DNA of 64,000 nucleotides from Bacteroidota bacterium (GTDB taxonomy: Bacteria > Bacteroidota > Bacteroidia > B-17B0 > Aurantibacillaceae): the NCBI GenBank assembly GCA_020403265.1, contig JADBXZ010000031.1, forward strand, positions 28,984 through 92,983. The letters run 5' to 3'. Of the stretch, positions 18,445 to 26,930 are shown piece by piece. Under the pieces are notes generated by a model that was not told the DNA's origin, did not search any database, and saw only the letters and a list, made by a program, of their open reading frames with translations. Position 1 is the first letter of the stretch. Each line of letters starts with the position of its first letter. The translations under genes and the position numbers were made by a program.

Positions 18445-18723
18445 ATGAGTTTTGAGTTATTAGAAGATGAAGTCATTGAGGTGATTTTAAAAGAGGAAGC
18501 CACCAAAGCGCTAATATTATACAACGATGATTACAATACCTTTGAGCACGTAATTAATTGTTTAATTAAGTATTGTGAACATACCGAATTACAGGCCGAA
18601 CAGTGTGCATATTTGGTGCATTATACCGGTAAATGTGTTGTAAAAAATGGTAGCTTCAAAAAATTAAAGCCTATTCATGAGGCATTGTTAGAAAACGGTT
18701 TAACGGCTAAAATAGAGGATTAA
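18445..18723 (+). CDS. clpS: ATP-dependent Clp protease adaptor ClpS
   Basis: ClpS delivers N-degron substrates to the ClpAP/ClpCP protease. The 92-residue protein has the core motif LILYNDDYNTFEHVI (residue-binding pocket) and the helix AEQCAYLVHYTGKCVVKNG, where other family members have a His/Thr-Gly-Lys pattern. Length matches the family. It follows a clear promoter and is 39 bp before an M48 peptidase gene, starting a run of five same-strand genes with short gaps. Confidence 0.93.
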   Translation: MSFELLEDEVIEVILKEEATKALILYNDDYNTFEHVINCLIKYCEHTELQAEQCAYLVHYTGKCVVKNGSFKKLKPIHEALLENGLTAKIED

Positions 18724-18762
18724 ATCTTGAAGAACGAATAAATCCAATTATACTTTTTAAAC

Positions 18763-19563
18763 ATGAAATTATTTAAATTATCCGTTTTAGGTTTACTATT
18801 AACATGCTATAGTTCCTGCCATAAAAACGCAGTTACCGGCAAACGTTCGTTAAGCCTGGTTCCAGAAACCGAATTAATGACCATGAGTTACTCTCAATAC
18901 GACCAGTTTTTAAAGGAACATCCTCCATTGCCTCAAAGTGATGAACGCGTTGTAATGGTAAAACGAATTGGGGAGCGAATTCAAAAATCAGTTGAGAAGT
19001 ATTATGCTCAAAAAGGTGCTTTAAAAGATTTAAATGGCTTTGCCTGGGAATTTAATGTAGTAGATGAGAATACTGTTAACGCTTGGTGCATGCCCGGCGG
19101 AAAAGTGGTTGTATACACAGGAATTTTGCCTATTACACAGGATGAGAATAGTTTAGCCGTTGTGATGGGGCATGAAATTGCACATGCTGTAGCTCGTCAT
19201 GGTAATCAACGTATGAGTCAAGGTTTATTAATTAATTTTGGGGGTCAGGCTTTATCAATAGCTTTATCACAAAAACCTGCTTTAACACAGCAACTATTTG
19301 CTCAGGCCTACGGTGTTTCAACAGGTTTAGGTGCATTAAAATACAGTAGAGGACACGAAACAGAGGCCGATAAAATGGGTTTAATTTTTGCTGCCATGGG
19401 TGGTTATGATCCGGAGGCCGCAGTTGGATTTTGGCAACGAATGAGTGAAGGTGGCGGACAAAAACCACCTGAATTACTGAGCACACACCCAAGCGATGAA
19501 ACGCGCATCAGAGATTTAAAAGCCTTTATGCCTGAGGCTAAAAAATATTATAAGCCCCAATAA
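18763..19563 (+). CDS. M48 family zinc metallopeptidase, lipoprotein
   Basis: This is a periplasmic protease of the BepA/LoiP-like M48 group, of 266 residues. The signal ends at the lipobox YSSC (Cys19). The zinc motif is HEIAH with His137, Glu138 and His141, and the third ligand lies in HETEADKMG (near Glu199-201). The conserved tail LLSTHPSDETRI is present. Family members degrade misfolded outer-membrane proteins, so a role in envelope quality control is inferred. It lies 35 bp before an ABC exporter gene pair. Confidence 0.93.
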   Translation: MKLFKLSVLGLLLTCYSSCHKNAVTGKRSLSLVPETELMTMSYSQYDQFLKEHPPLPQSDERVVMVKRIGERIQKSVEKYYAQKGALKDLNGFAWEFNVVDENTVNAWCMPGGKVVVYTGILPITQDENSLAVVMGHEIAHAVARHGNQRMSQGLLINFGGQALSIALSQKPALTQQLFAQAYGVSTGLGALKYSRGHETEADKMGLIFAAMGGYDPEAAVGFWQRMSEGGGQKPPELLSTHPSDETRIRDLKAFMPEAKKYYKPQ

Positions 19564-19598
19564 ATTAAACGATTGTTCGTAAAACGTGTGAAAGCAGA

Positions 19599-20552
19599 AT
19601 GAGTATCTTGGAAATAAAAAATGTATCAAAAAAGTATGGTAATCATGTTGCCTTAAACAATGTATCCATTAACATTGCCGAAAAATCTGTCTTTGGATTA
19701 TTGGGTCCTAATGGCGCGGGAAAAACCTCGCTTATACGCATCATCAATCAAATTACAGGGCCTGATAGTGGTGAGGTGCTTTTCAGAGGAGAAAAACTTC
19801 AGTACAAACACATTTCTAAAATAGGCTATTTACCGGAAGAAAGAGGTCTGTATAAAAAAATGCCTGTTGGTGAACAAGCCATGTATCTTGCTCAACTCAA
19901 AGGCTTAAGCAAAGCAGAAGCCAAAAAACGCTTAAACTTTTGGTTCGAGAAATTCGACATGCAATCATGGTGGAAAAAGAAGGTGGATGAGTTAAGCAAA
20001 GGCATGCAACAAAAGGTTCAGTTTATTGTAACGATTTTACATGAACCGGAATTAATAATTTTAGATGAACCGTTTAGCGGATTTGACCCCGTAAATGCGC
20101 AACTTATTAAAAATGAAATTTTGGAACTGAGAAAAAACGGTGCTACAATCGTTTTTTCAACCCACAATATGGGAAGTGTTGAAGAGCTTTGCGATAGTAT
20201 TGCATTAATTAATAAATCAGAAAAAATACTAGACGGTACCGTAAAAGAGATAAGAAAATTACACCGCACAAATACATACAAAGTTGCATTTAAAGGAAAT
20301 GTAATGGGATTTACCAATGCTTTGTGGACCGGAGGCGAAGTACTAGAGAAAATTACGGAAGACGACATTAACTACTTTACGATAAAAATTAATAAGGCAA
20401 TCAATTCGAGCCAAATGCTCCAAGCTGTTTTACCCCATTGTGAATTAGTATCATTTCAGGAAGTTGTTCCAAGTATGAACGATATTTTCATTATGAAAGT
20501 GAGCAATAACAATCCACAGGAACTCGGCACAAAAAGTAATTTCACTGAATAA
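19599..20552 (+). CDS. ABC transporter ATP-binding protein (NatA-like)
   Basis: This 317-residue ATPase has Walker A GPNGAGKTS (near 36-44), signature LSKGMQQKVQF, Walker B LIILDEPFSGFDP and the H-loop STHNMGS. The region after residue 225 matches the DUF4162 domain common on NatA-type sodium/drug exporter ATPases. The permease gene begins 6 bp downstream, so they form a two-component ABC-2 exporter. The exported substrate is unknown. It is distinct from gldA at the start of the window. Confidence 0.92.
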   Translation: MSILEIKNVSKKYGNHVALNNVSINIAEKSVFGLLGPNGAGKTSLIRIINQITGPDSGEVLFRGEKLQYKHISKIGYLPEERGLYKKMPVGEQAMYLAQLKGLSKAEAKKRLNFWFEKFDMQSWWKKKVDELSKGMQQKVQFIVTILHEPELIILDEPFSGFDPVNAQLIKNEILELRKNGATIVFSTHNMGSVEELCDSIALINKSEKILDGTVKEIRKLHRTNTYKVAFKGNVMGFTNALWTGGEVLEKITEDDINYFTIKINKAINSSQMLQAVLPHCELVSFQEVVPSMNDIFIMKVSNNNPQELGTKSNFTE

Positions 20553-20558
20553 TAAAAG

Positions 20559-21893
20559 ATGAGTAAAATAGGTTTAATCATAAAACGAGAAATTAAAAGT
20601 AAGTTAACAAATAAAACTTTTTTAATAATGACCTTTTTAGCACCATTGCTAATTACAGGTTTTTTGGGTTTTATCATTAAAATGAGCATGGATGATAAAA
20701 CACAACAAAAAGTATTGGTTGTAGATGACACCAAACACACAACCCAATTACTGCAAGGCAATGACTATATTACTTTTTACAACACGGATTTAAAATTAGA
20801 TGATGCCATCGATAAACTGATTAAAGAAGACTACACCTGTGTGTTAAACATCTTTGAAAACACAGTTGGAGGTGGTGCAGGAGCCGTAAAGTTGTTCTAC
20901 AAAAAATCACCGGGGCTTTTCTTCCAGGAAAACATTAAAAATCAGCTGGAAAAAATCTTTCAAGAAGAAAAACTAAAGGCTAACAATATAGACCCAAATG
21001 TGATCAATAGTTCGAAAGAAAAGATAAAACTCATTACTCAAAAAGTTGATGAGAATGGTTTCAAAAAAGATGATTCAAACTTAGGATTTTTAGGCTTCTT
21101 AGTTGGCGCTTTAATGTTCATTTTTATCATGATGTATGGCATGATGGTATTTAGAAGTGTAATGGAAGAAAAAACCAATCGTATCATTGAAGTAATTGTA
21201 TCAAGTGTTAAGCCATTTGAATTAATGATTGGTAAAATAATTGGAGTGGCCTTACTCGGCATTATTCAATTTTTAATTATGGGCGTTATTTCTTTGATTC
21301 TAACTACTTTACTTTCAACCATTTTCTTAAAAGATATCAATAAAGAGTTCGCTAAATTTAACTCGCAACAAGAATTAGTAAAGAAAATGGGAACTAACGT
21401 TGATTTTACTAAACTGGATAATTACCAAGATAAAATAGAGGTGTTTGATCTTCTTAAAAAAATGGATGCTTTGCCCGTGCAACTAATTGTGATTTGCTTT
21501 ATCCTTTATTTTATTGGAGGCTACCTATTCTACAGTTCATTAATGGCGGCAATAGGCAGTGCTGTTGATTCAGAAGCAGACTCGCAACAATTTTTAACGC
21601 CAGTCATGATTCCGCTGATGGCCGGCTATTTTATTGCCATTAAAAGTATGACTAATCCAGACTCTTCGGTAGCCTACTGGGCTTCTTTTGTACCCTTCAC
21701 CTCTCCAATAGTAATGATGAGCCGCTTAAACGCTAACACGCCGATCTGGGAACTATTACTTTCGCTTGGCTTATTATATGCTTCATTTATTCTAACAACT
21801 TATTTAGCAGCAAAAATTTACCGAACCGGTATTTTAATGTATGGCAAAAAAGTAAGCTGGAAAGAAATTGGCAAATGGTTATTTTATAAATAA
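20559..21893 (+). CDS. ABC-2 type permease (NatB-like)
   Basis: This 444-residue membrane protein is the partner of the ATPase 6 bp upstream. One N-terminal transmembrane helix (IMTFLAPLLITGFLGFII) is followed by a large periplasmic domain (about 45-180). Five or six helices then follow (FLGFLVGALMFIFIMMYGMM, GVALLGIIQFLIMGVISLIL, LIVICFILYFIGGYLFYSSL and others). The motif EEKTNRIIEVIVSSVKP between helices is diagnostic of the ABC-2_3/NatB family. The stop codon is directly followed by the xerD ATG with no gap. Confidence 0.92.
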   Translation: MSKIGLIIKREIKSKLTNKTFLIMTFLAPLLITGFLGFIIKMSMDDKTQQKVLVVDDTKHTTQLLQGNDYITFYNTDLKLDDAIDKLIKEDYTCVLNIFENTVGGGAGAVKLFYKKSPGLFFQENIKNQLEKIFQEEKLKANNIDPNVINSSKEKIKLITQKVDENGFKKDDSNLGFLGFLVGALMFIFIMMYGMMVFRSVMEEKTNRIIEVIVSSVKPFELMIGKIIGVALLGIIQFLIMGVISLILTTLLSTIFLKDINKEFAKFNSQQELVKKMGTNVDFTKLDNYQDKIEVFDLLKKMDALPVQLIVICFILYFIGGYLFYSSLMAAIGSAVDSEADSQQFLTPVMIPLMAGYFIAIKSMTNPDSSVAYWASFVPFTSPIVMMSRLNANTPIWELLLSLGLLYASFILTTYLAAKIYRTGILMYGKKVSWKEIGKWLFYK

Positions 21894-22802
21894 ATGAGTG
21901 GCTGGCAATCGCTTTATACACGCTTCAAGCAATATTTACAATTAGAGCGATCCTTTTCAAAAAACAGTATTGACGCTTATTTAACGGACCTCACAAAACT
22001 TCAGCAATATTCAGAACTATATTTAAATAAGCAATCTGCGCAACAGTTTACCTATTTACAATTACAAAATTTCGTTGAATGGATTGCCGAAATTGGCTTT
22101 AGCTCAACCACACAGGCTAGAATAATAAGCGGCATTAAAACATTCTATAAATTTCTTGTTCTTGAAAATGATCTTAAGGATTCGCCTGCAGAATTATTAG
22201 AAACACCAAAACTAAAACGAAAACTTCCTGTATTCCTGACAGTGGAAGAAATCGATGCGATGTTAGCTCAAATTGACAGAAGCCAACCTGAAGGTGAACG
22301 TAATTTGAGTATGCTTGAAACGCTTTATAGTTGCGGTCTTCGGGTTACAGAGTTAGTTACACTTAAATTATCAGATTTAAACTTAAAAGAGGAATACCTC
22401 AAAGTTACCGGAAAAGGCAACAAACAACGCCTTGTTCCAATTGGAAAAAGAGCAATTAATTTAATTGAAAACTACATTCAGCAACACCGATCAAAATTAA
22501 GTATTCAAAAACAACACCTCGACTTTCTTTACCTTAACAGGCGTGGAAAACCATTAAGCCGGGTGATGATTTTTTACATTATAAAAGATTTGGCAACAAA
22601 GGCTGGTATCAAAAAAGTACTTAGCCCTCACACTTTTCGTCATTCTTTTGCAACGCATTTAGTGGAAGGTGGTGCAGATTTGAGAGCCGTTCAGGAGATG
22701 TTGGGTCACGAAAGTATCACCACAACTGAAATTTACACACACTTGGATACTCAATTTCTAAGAGAAAACATATTAAGTTATCACCCACGCAACAAATTTT
22801 GA
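21894..22802 (+). CDS. xerD: Site-specific tyrosine recombinase XerD
   Basis: XerD with XerC resolves chromosome dimers at dif, guided by FtsK. The 302-residue protein has an N-terminal SAM-like core-binding domain (about 1-95) and the catalytic domain with Arg150 (SCGLRVTEL), Lys174 (TGKGNKQR), His246 and Arg249 (HTFRHSFATHL), His272 (GHESI) and nucleophile Tyr281 (IYTHL). Its full catalytic set, normal length and housekeeping context (abutting the ABC permease gene, 22 bp before ispH) argue for Xer rather than a phage integrase. XerC rather than XerD is possible from sequence alone. Confidence 0.88.
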   Translation: MSGWQSLYTRFKQYLQLERSFSKNSIDAYLTDLTKLQQYSELYLNKQSAQQFTYLQLQNFVEWIAEIGFSSTTQARIISGIKTFYKFLVLENDLKDSPAELLETPKLKRKLPVFLTVEEIDAMLAQIDRSQPEGERNLSMLETLYSCGLRVTELVTLKLSDLNLKEEYLKVTGKGNKQRLVPIGKRAINLIENYIQQHRSKLSIQKQHLDFLYLNRRGKPLSRVMIFYIIKDLATKAGIKKVLSPHTFRHSFATHLVEGGADLRAVQEMLGHESITTTEIYTHLDTQFLRENILSYHPRNKF

Positions 22803-22824
22803 GTAAATTTGTTATAATTAACTA

Positions 22825-24060
22825 ATGAAAACATTTAATGTACCTGAATTTTACAGAAGTCCAATCATAACAAAAGTAAAACAATTCAGAAAGATTCAGG
22901 ATCCACGAAAAAAGAGTAATTTACCTTCCGTAATTAATTATGGTTCAATAAAGTATTACATAGCCCGTCATTTTGGTTTTTGCTATGGGGTTGAAAATGC
23001 AATTGAAATTGCTTTTAAAGCACTTAATGAAAATCCCGGGAAGAATATCTTCTTGCTTAGTCAGATGATTCACAATCCGGATGTTAATGCTGATTTAACG
23101 AATCAAGGCGTAAAATTTTTACAAGACACTCACGGAAACCAATTAATACCATTTGACATTTTAAACCCGGATGATGTGGTAATGATTCCTGCTTTTGGGG
23201 CGCCATTGCAATTAATAGAATTACTTGAAAAAAAAGGAATCAAAACTGAAAAATATAATACAACCTGTCCCTTTGTTGAACGTGTTTGGAAAAAATCTGA
23301 ACAAATTGGTAAAACTAAACATACCATCGTTATTCACGGAAAATATAATCATGAGGAAACAAGGTCAACATTCTCGAGAAGTGAAAAAGACAGCGAGGCA
23401 GTTGTAGTGATTAGAGATATCGAGGAGGCAAAATTACTAGCCGATTATTTGCACGGGAAAAAAACTCAATCTGAATTTGAAAAGGAATTTAACGGCAAAT
23501 TTTCAGAAGGATTTAAAATAGACAAACACTTTCTTAAGATTGGCGTTATTAATCAAACTACCATGCTAGCCACCGAAACTGAAGAGATTACTAATTACCT
23601 CAGAGAACAAATGATAATTAAATTTGGAGCAGAAACAATTAAAGATCATTTTGCGGATACACATGATACCTTATGCTATGCAACCAACGAAAATCAGGAT
23701 GCAACATACGGTTTATTGGAAACAGATGCTGACCTAGCGATTGTTGTTGGAGGTTATAACAGTAGTAATACTTCGCATTTGGTTGAATTATGTGAGAGAA
23801 AATTTAAAACATATTTTATAAGCAGCGCGAGTGAAATTATTTCTTCAAATGAAATAAAGCATTATGATTACCCAAACAAAATCACGCTAACCAGCTCCTC
23901 TTTTTTACCGGATAAACCTGAACTAAAAATAATTATTACAAGTGGTGCAAGTTGTCCTGACTCAGCATTAGATGCTGTAATTCATAAGATCAATTCATTG
24001 AGGGACGTTAACGTTTCGAATGAAAAAGCACTGGAAAAATTAACAGTTTACGAAAATTAA
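22825..24060 (+). CDS. ispH: 4-hydroxy-3-methylbut-2-enyl diphosphate reductase (IspH/LytB), long form
   Basis: IspH makes IPP and DMAPP at the last step of the MEP isoprenoid pathway, using a [4Fe-4S] cluster. Cluster Cys residues are visible in HFGFCYGVENA (Cys53), NTTCPFVERVW (Cys148) and SGASCPDSALD near the C-terminus. The protein is 411 residues, against about 280-310 for the E. coli form. It has the N-terminal extension and internal insertions of the cyanobacterial/plant-type form also seen in Bacteroidota. Its TAA (24058-24060) overlaps the opposite-strand TAA of the TPR gene. Confidence 0.93.
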   Translation: MKTFNVPEFYRSPIITKVKQFRKIQDPRKKSNLPSVINYGSIKYYIARHFGFCYGVENAIEIAFKALNENPGKNIFLLSQMIHNPDVNADLTNQGVKFLQDTHGNQLIPFDILNPDDVVMIPAFGAPLQLIELLEKKGIKTEKYNTTCPFVERVWKKSEQIGKTKHTIVIHGKYNHEETRSTFSRSEKDSEAVVVIRDIEEAKLLADYLHGKKTQSEFEKEFNGKFSEGFKIDKHFLKIGVINQTTMLATETEEITNYLREQMIIKFGAETIKDHFADTHDTLCYATNENQDATYGLLETDADLAIVVGGYNSSNTSHLVELCERKFKTYFISSASEIISSNEIKHYDYPNKITLTSSSFLPDKPELKIIITSGASCPDSALDAVIHKINSLRDVNVSNEKALEKLTVYEN

Positions 24061-25508
24061 TTGCATCCATTCTTAATTAACTCTTCATCAGCTTTTGTGT
24101 GACCATATTGCTTAGCTTTTTTTAAATCCTCACAACATCCCACTTTATCGTTGGCAAATTTTTTTAATTTACCTCTGAAATAATAGCCTCTTGAATACTC
24201 TTTGTTAATCAACAAACCCGCATCTAAATCTTTTCTTGCCAAATCGTCTTTCTCCAGAAAATAGTAGGCAATTCCTCTCTCAATTAGTGATTTACCATGA
24301 CTTGAATTTAAGGCTAATGCTTCATTAAAATCTGCAATAGCCGCATCATACAATTTACTTTGTAGTTTTGCAATAGCACGTGTATAGTAGGTATCATAAT
24401 ACTTCTTTATTGCAATTGCTTTATCACAATCTTCAATACAGCCCTTATCGTCAGCCATAGAATACTTTAAATTAGCGCGGTAGTAATATGAAGTTTCGTA
24501 ATTAGGATTTAATTCAATTGATTTATTCAAATCCGTTAAAGCTGAACCTTCGTTTTTTAGATAATAATAAGTTGCACCACGGAAACAATAGCTTTTATAA
24601 TCATTTAAACCCATAGCTATGGCAGAAGAAAAGTCAGTTTCTGCACCCTTATAATTGAGTGTGTAAAAATTGGATAATCCTCTGTTATAATATGCCTTTC
24701 GATGAGATGGGTCCAATTCAATACATTTATTATTATCTTTTATAGAAGCATTGTAATTTGCCAAATGATAATGAGCCAATCCTCTGTTATAATAAGCATT
24801 GGCATACGTGGGTTTTACCGTTATGATACTATCATAAATACGAATAGCTTCTTTATCCTTATCTAGTTCTATTAACATGGTACCTTTCCAAAAATGGGAC
24901 TCCAAGTCATTTTTTAAACTAATTGCCTTATCTATATCGGTTAAGGCTCCTTTATACTCACCAATGTAATACTTACTAACTGCACGATAATAAAATGTTG
25001 GCTCATATTCAGGATTAATTGTGGCTGCTAAATTTAATGCCACTAAAGCATCGCGGTAATTTTTTTGTTTGTATAAACTGGCACCTTTATAGCATATGGC
25101 CTTGTAAAATGATTTGTCAAATGTTAAAGATGAGTCAAAATCCTTGATTGCATTATCATATTCATCTAGGCAAAATCTTGATAAACCCCGCATATAGTAT
25201 GTATTTGTTTTTTTATTGCCAAGATATATAGATTCATTAAAATCTCTGATACCGGCTTTATAATCAGTTAAATTATAACTGCATAAACCTCGGTTATAAA
25301 GAGCCGAAACATCTTTAGGTTTTTTATTTAAAAAAGTTGAGTAAGCTTCATAAGCCTCCTTGTATTTTTTTTGTTCAAATAAATCGTAGGCAACTTTAAA
25401 ATCCTTATCAACAATACTATTGCTTTCCTCTTCCTCTCTTCGATTTTGAGAAAAACTTAAAATTGATACCCCTAAAAAAATAAAAAATAAATTAAATCGT
25501 AACATCAT
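24057..25508 (-). CDS. Exported tetratricopeptide repeat protein
   Basis: This 483-residue protein consists of about 12 TPR units after a signal peptide (LRFNLFFIFLGVSILSFSQ). Each unit has the Trp-less TPR pattern, for example ALYNRGLCSYNLTDYKAGIR, AYYNRGLAHYHLANYNAS and SYYYRANLKYSMADDKG. The repeats form a helical scaffold for protein binding. I start at ATG 25508, the first of two adjacent ATGs before the signal peptide; an in-frame ATG at 25538 would add residues ahead of the hydrophobic run. It lies 41 bp downstream of the HsdR-N-like gene, so the two may be cotranscribed. The partner is unknown. Confidence 0.88.
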   Translation of the reverse strand: MMLRFNLFFIFLGVSILSFSQNRREEEESNSIVDKDFKVAYDLFEQKKYKEAYEAYSTFLNKKPKDVSALYNRGLCSYNLTDYKAGIRDFNESIYLGNKKTNTYYMRGLSRFCLDEYDNAIKDFDSSLTFDKSFYKAICYKGASLYKQKNYRDALVALNLAATINPEYEPTFYYRAVSKYYIGEYKGALTDIDKAISLKNDLESHFWKGTMLIELDKDKEAIRIYDSIITVKPTYANAYYNRGLAHYHLANYNASIKDNNKCIELDPSHRKAYYNRGLSNFYTLNYKGAETDFSSAIAMGLNDYKSYCFRGATYYYLKNEGSALTDLNKSIELNPNYETSYYYRANLKYSMADDKGCIEDCDKAIAIKKYYDTYYTRAIAKLQSKLYDAAIADFNEALALNSSHGKSLIERGIAYYFLEKDDLARKDLDAGLLINKEYSRGYYFRGKLKKFANDKVGCCEDLKKAKQYGHTKADEELIKNGCN

Positions 25509-25549
25509 ATAGAATTGAATTGCATGTAAAAATAACAAAAAAAGTGAAC

Positions 25550-25975
25550 CTACTTGTAGTATGGAATGCTACTGATTTGATTTTTATTGAAAACGAATTC
25601 CTCGATTCCATTCGTTATCATGAAATATGGGGCCTTCAAAACCAAATTATAACGCATTGCCTGTTCAGCTACTGCAGCAGTCAGCTCAACATACATTGCT
25701 TTACATTCAACAAGTAGATATGGTTTGAGATCATTGGAATAAACAACTATGTCAAAACGTTTAGCCAAGTCATTTAATATTACTGATTTTTCAACTGCAA
25801 TTAAAGATGAAGGATACCTTTTACTGTTAATTAAATAATTAATCACGTGCTGCCGAACCCACTCCTCAGGTGTACAAACAAACCAATCCTTTCTTATTTC
25901 ATCAAATATCATTACTTTATTGCTGAGCTTTTTAAGCTTAACTTTAAAATCAGGATATCTAAGTGAACTTGTCAT
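25550..25975 (-). CDS. Stand-alone HsdR N-terminal-like (PD-(D/E)XK fold) protein
   Basis: The 141-residue protein matches the HSDR_N_2 family, i.e. the N-terminal nuclease-type domain of type I restriction subunits, without helicase or other parts. The pattern TPEEWVRQHVINYLI is followed by a core Asp (AKRFDIVVY) and a Glu-x-Lys pair (LLVECKA), as expected of an intact PD-(D/E)XK active site. No hsdM or hsdS gene is nearby, so it is not a restriction system here. This stand-alone form is widespread in Bacteroidota and its role is unknown. It sits upstream of the TPR gene on the same strand and is divergent from AMP nucleosidase. Confidence 0.85.
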   Translation of the reverse strand: MTSSLRYPDFKVKLKKLSNKVMIFDEIRKDWFVCTPEEWVRQHVINYLINSKRYPSSLIAVEKSVILNDLAKRFDIVVYSNDLKPYLLVECKAMYVELTAAVAEQAMRYNLVLKAPYFMITNGIEEFVFNKNQISSIPYYK

Positions 25976-26064
25976 GATTAATTACTAAATTTAACAAAGC
26001 AAAAATAGTAGTAATATTTTACAAGCACCCAGATACTATAAAGTTATTAAACAATATAAAAGAG

Positions 26065-26838
26065 ATGAAAACTAAAGAAGAAATCGTTAATAATTGGTTG
26101 CCTCGTTATACCGGTAAAAAATTAGAAGAATTCGGACAATACTTTTTACTCACCAATTTTGGTACTTATGTTAATTTATTTGCCGAATGGCATAATGTTA
26201 AAGTGGACGGTATTGACAGGCCTATGCAAAGTGCTACAGCCAACGGAATAACGATAATCAATTTTAGTATGGGTAGTGCAATGGCTGCTACCATTATGGA
26301 TCTACTAACGGCAGTTCATCCAAAAGCTGTGCTTTTTCTTGGAAAATGCGGTGGTTTAAAGAAGAAAAATGCGATAGGTGATTTAATATTGCCTATTGCT
26401 GCAATACGCGGAGAAGGAACAAGTAATGATTATTTACCTGCTGAAGTACCAGCGCTGCCTTCATTCAATCTTCAAAAAGCAATTTCTTACACCATAAGAT
26501 TAAAAGGCTTAGACTATTGGACCGGCACCGTATATACAACCAATCGGAGAGTTTGGGAACATGATGAAAAATTTAAAGACTACTTAAGAACTTTGCGTGC
26601 CATGGCTATTGATATGGAAACTGCCACCATTTTTAGTGTAGGCTTTTGTAATGAAATTCCAACAGGTGCTTTATTACTGGTTAGCGATCAACCAATGATT
26701 CCCGAAGGTGTTAAAACTGAAGAAAGTGATAAAAAAGTATCATCAGATTTTGTAACTAATCATTTACAAATTGGTATCGATGCACTTAAAGAACTTCAAA
26801 ACAAGGGCATTTCTGTTAAACACCTGCGTTTTGAATAG
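26065..26838 (+). CDS. amn: AMP nucleosidase (Bacteroidota type)
   Basis: The enzyme cleaves AMP to adenine and ribose 5-phosphate in purine salvage. The 257-residue protein is a PNP/UDP phosphorylase-fold enzyme: TIINFSMGSAMAA (phosphate-binding loop), VLFLGKCGGL and AIDMETATIF, the Met-Glu ribose-binding motif, are all visible. The short N-terminus (KEEIVNNWLPRYTGKKLEEFGQ) matches the phylum-specific form rather than the 480-residue E. coli Amn. It has its own intergenic region upstream, and the sensor kinase follows after 92 bp with its own promoter. Confidence 0.9.
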   Translation: MKTKEEIVNNWLPRYTGKKLEEFGQYFLLTNFGTYVNLFAEWHNVKVDGIDRPMQSATANGITIINFSMGSAMAATIMDLLTAVHPKAVLFLGKCGGLKKKNAIGDLILPIAAIRGEGTSNDYLPAEVPALPSFNLQKAISYTIRLKGLDYWTGTVYTTNRRVWEHDEKFKDYLRTLRAMAIDMETATIFSVGFCNEIPTGALLLVSDQPMIPEGVKTEESDKKVSSDFVTNHLQIGIDALKELQNKGISVKHLRFE

Positions 26839-26888
26839 AATTTTTCTCGATTAATTAAATTAAATTGGTTTAGGCGGGATAAATTATA

Positions 26889-26919
26889 TTTTGCAATGTC
26901 AATTTTATTCTTAAATTTG
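26889..26919 (+). promoter_or_regulatory. Bacteroidota-type promoter for the sensor kinase
   Basis: TTTTG at 26889-26893 is followed after 18 bp by a perfect TAnnTTTG box (TAAATTTG, 26912-26919). The ATG at 26931 is 11 bp beyond, so the leader would be only a few bases long. Confidence 0.65.
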
Positions 26920-26930
26920 ATATAAGAATA

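Noticed and set aside
21894..22802. Tyrosine recombinase as an integrase of a mobile element
   Set aside because: It abuts a housekeeping gene series, has Xer-type length and no attachment repeats or cargo around it.
25550..25975. Possible remnant of a restriction-modification island
   Set aside because: No hsdM, hsdS, helicase, integrase or tRNA boundary is nearby, and the single-domain form is complete in itself.
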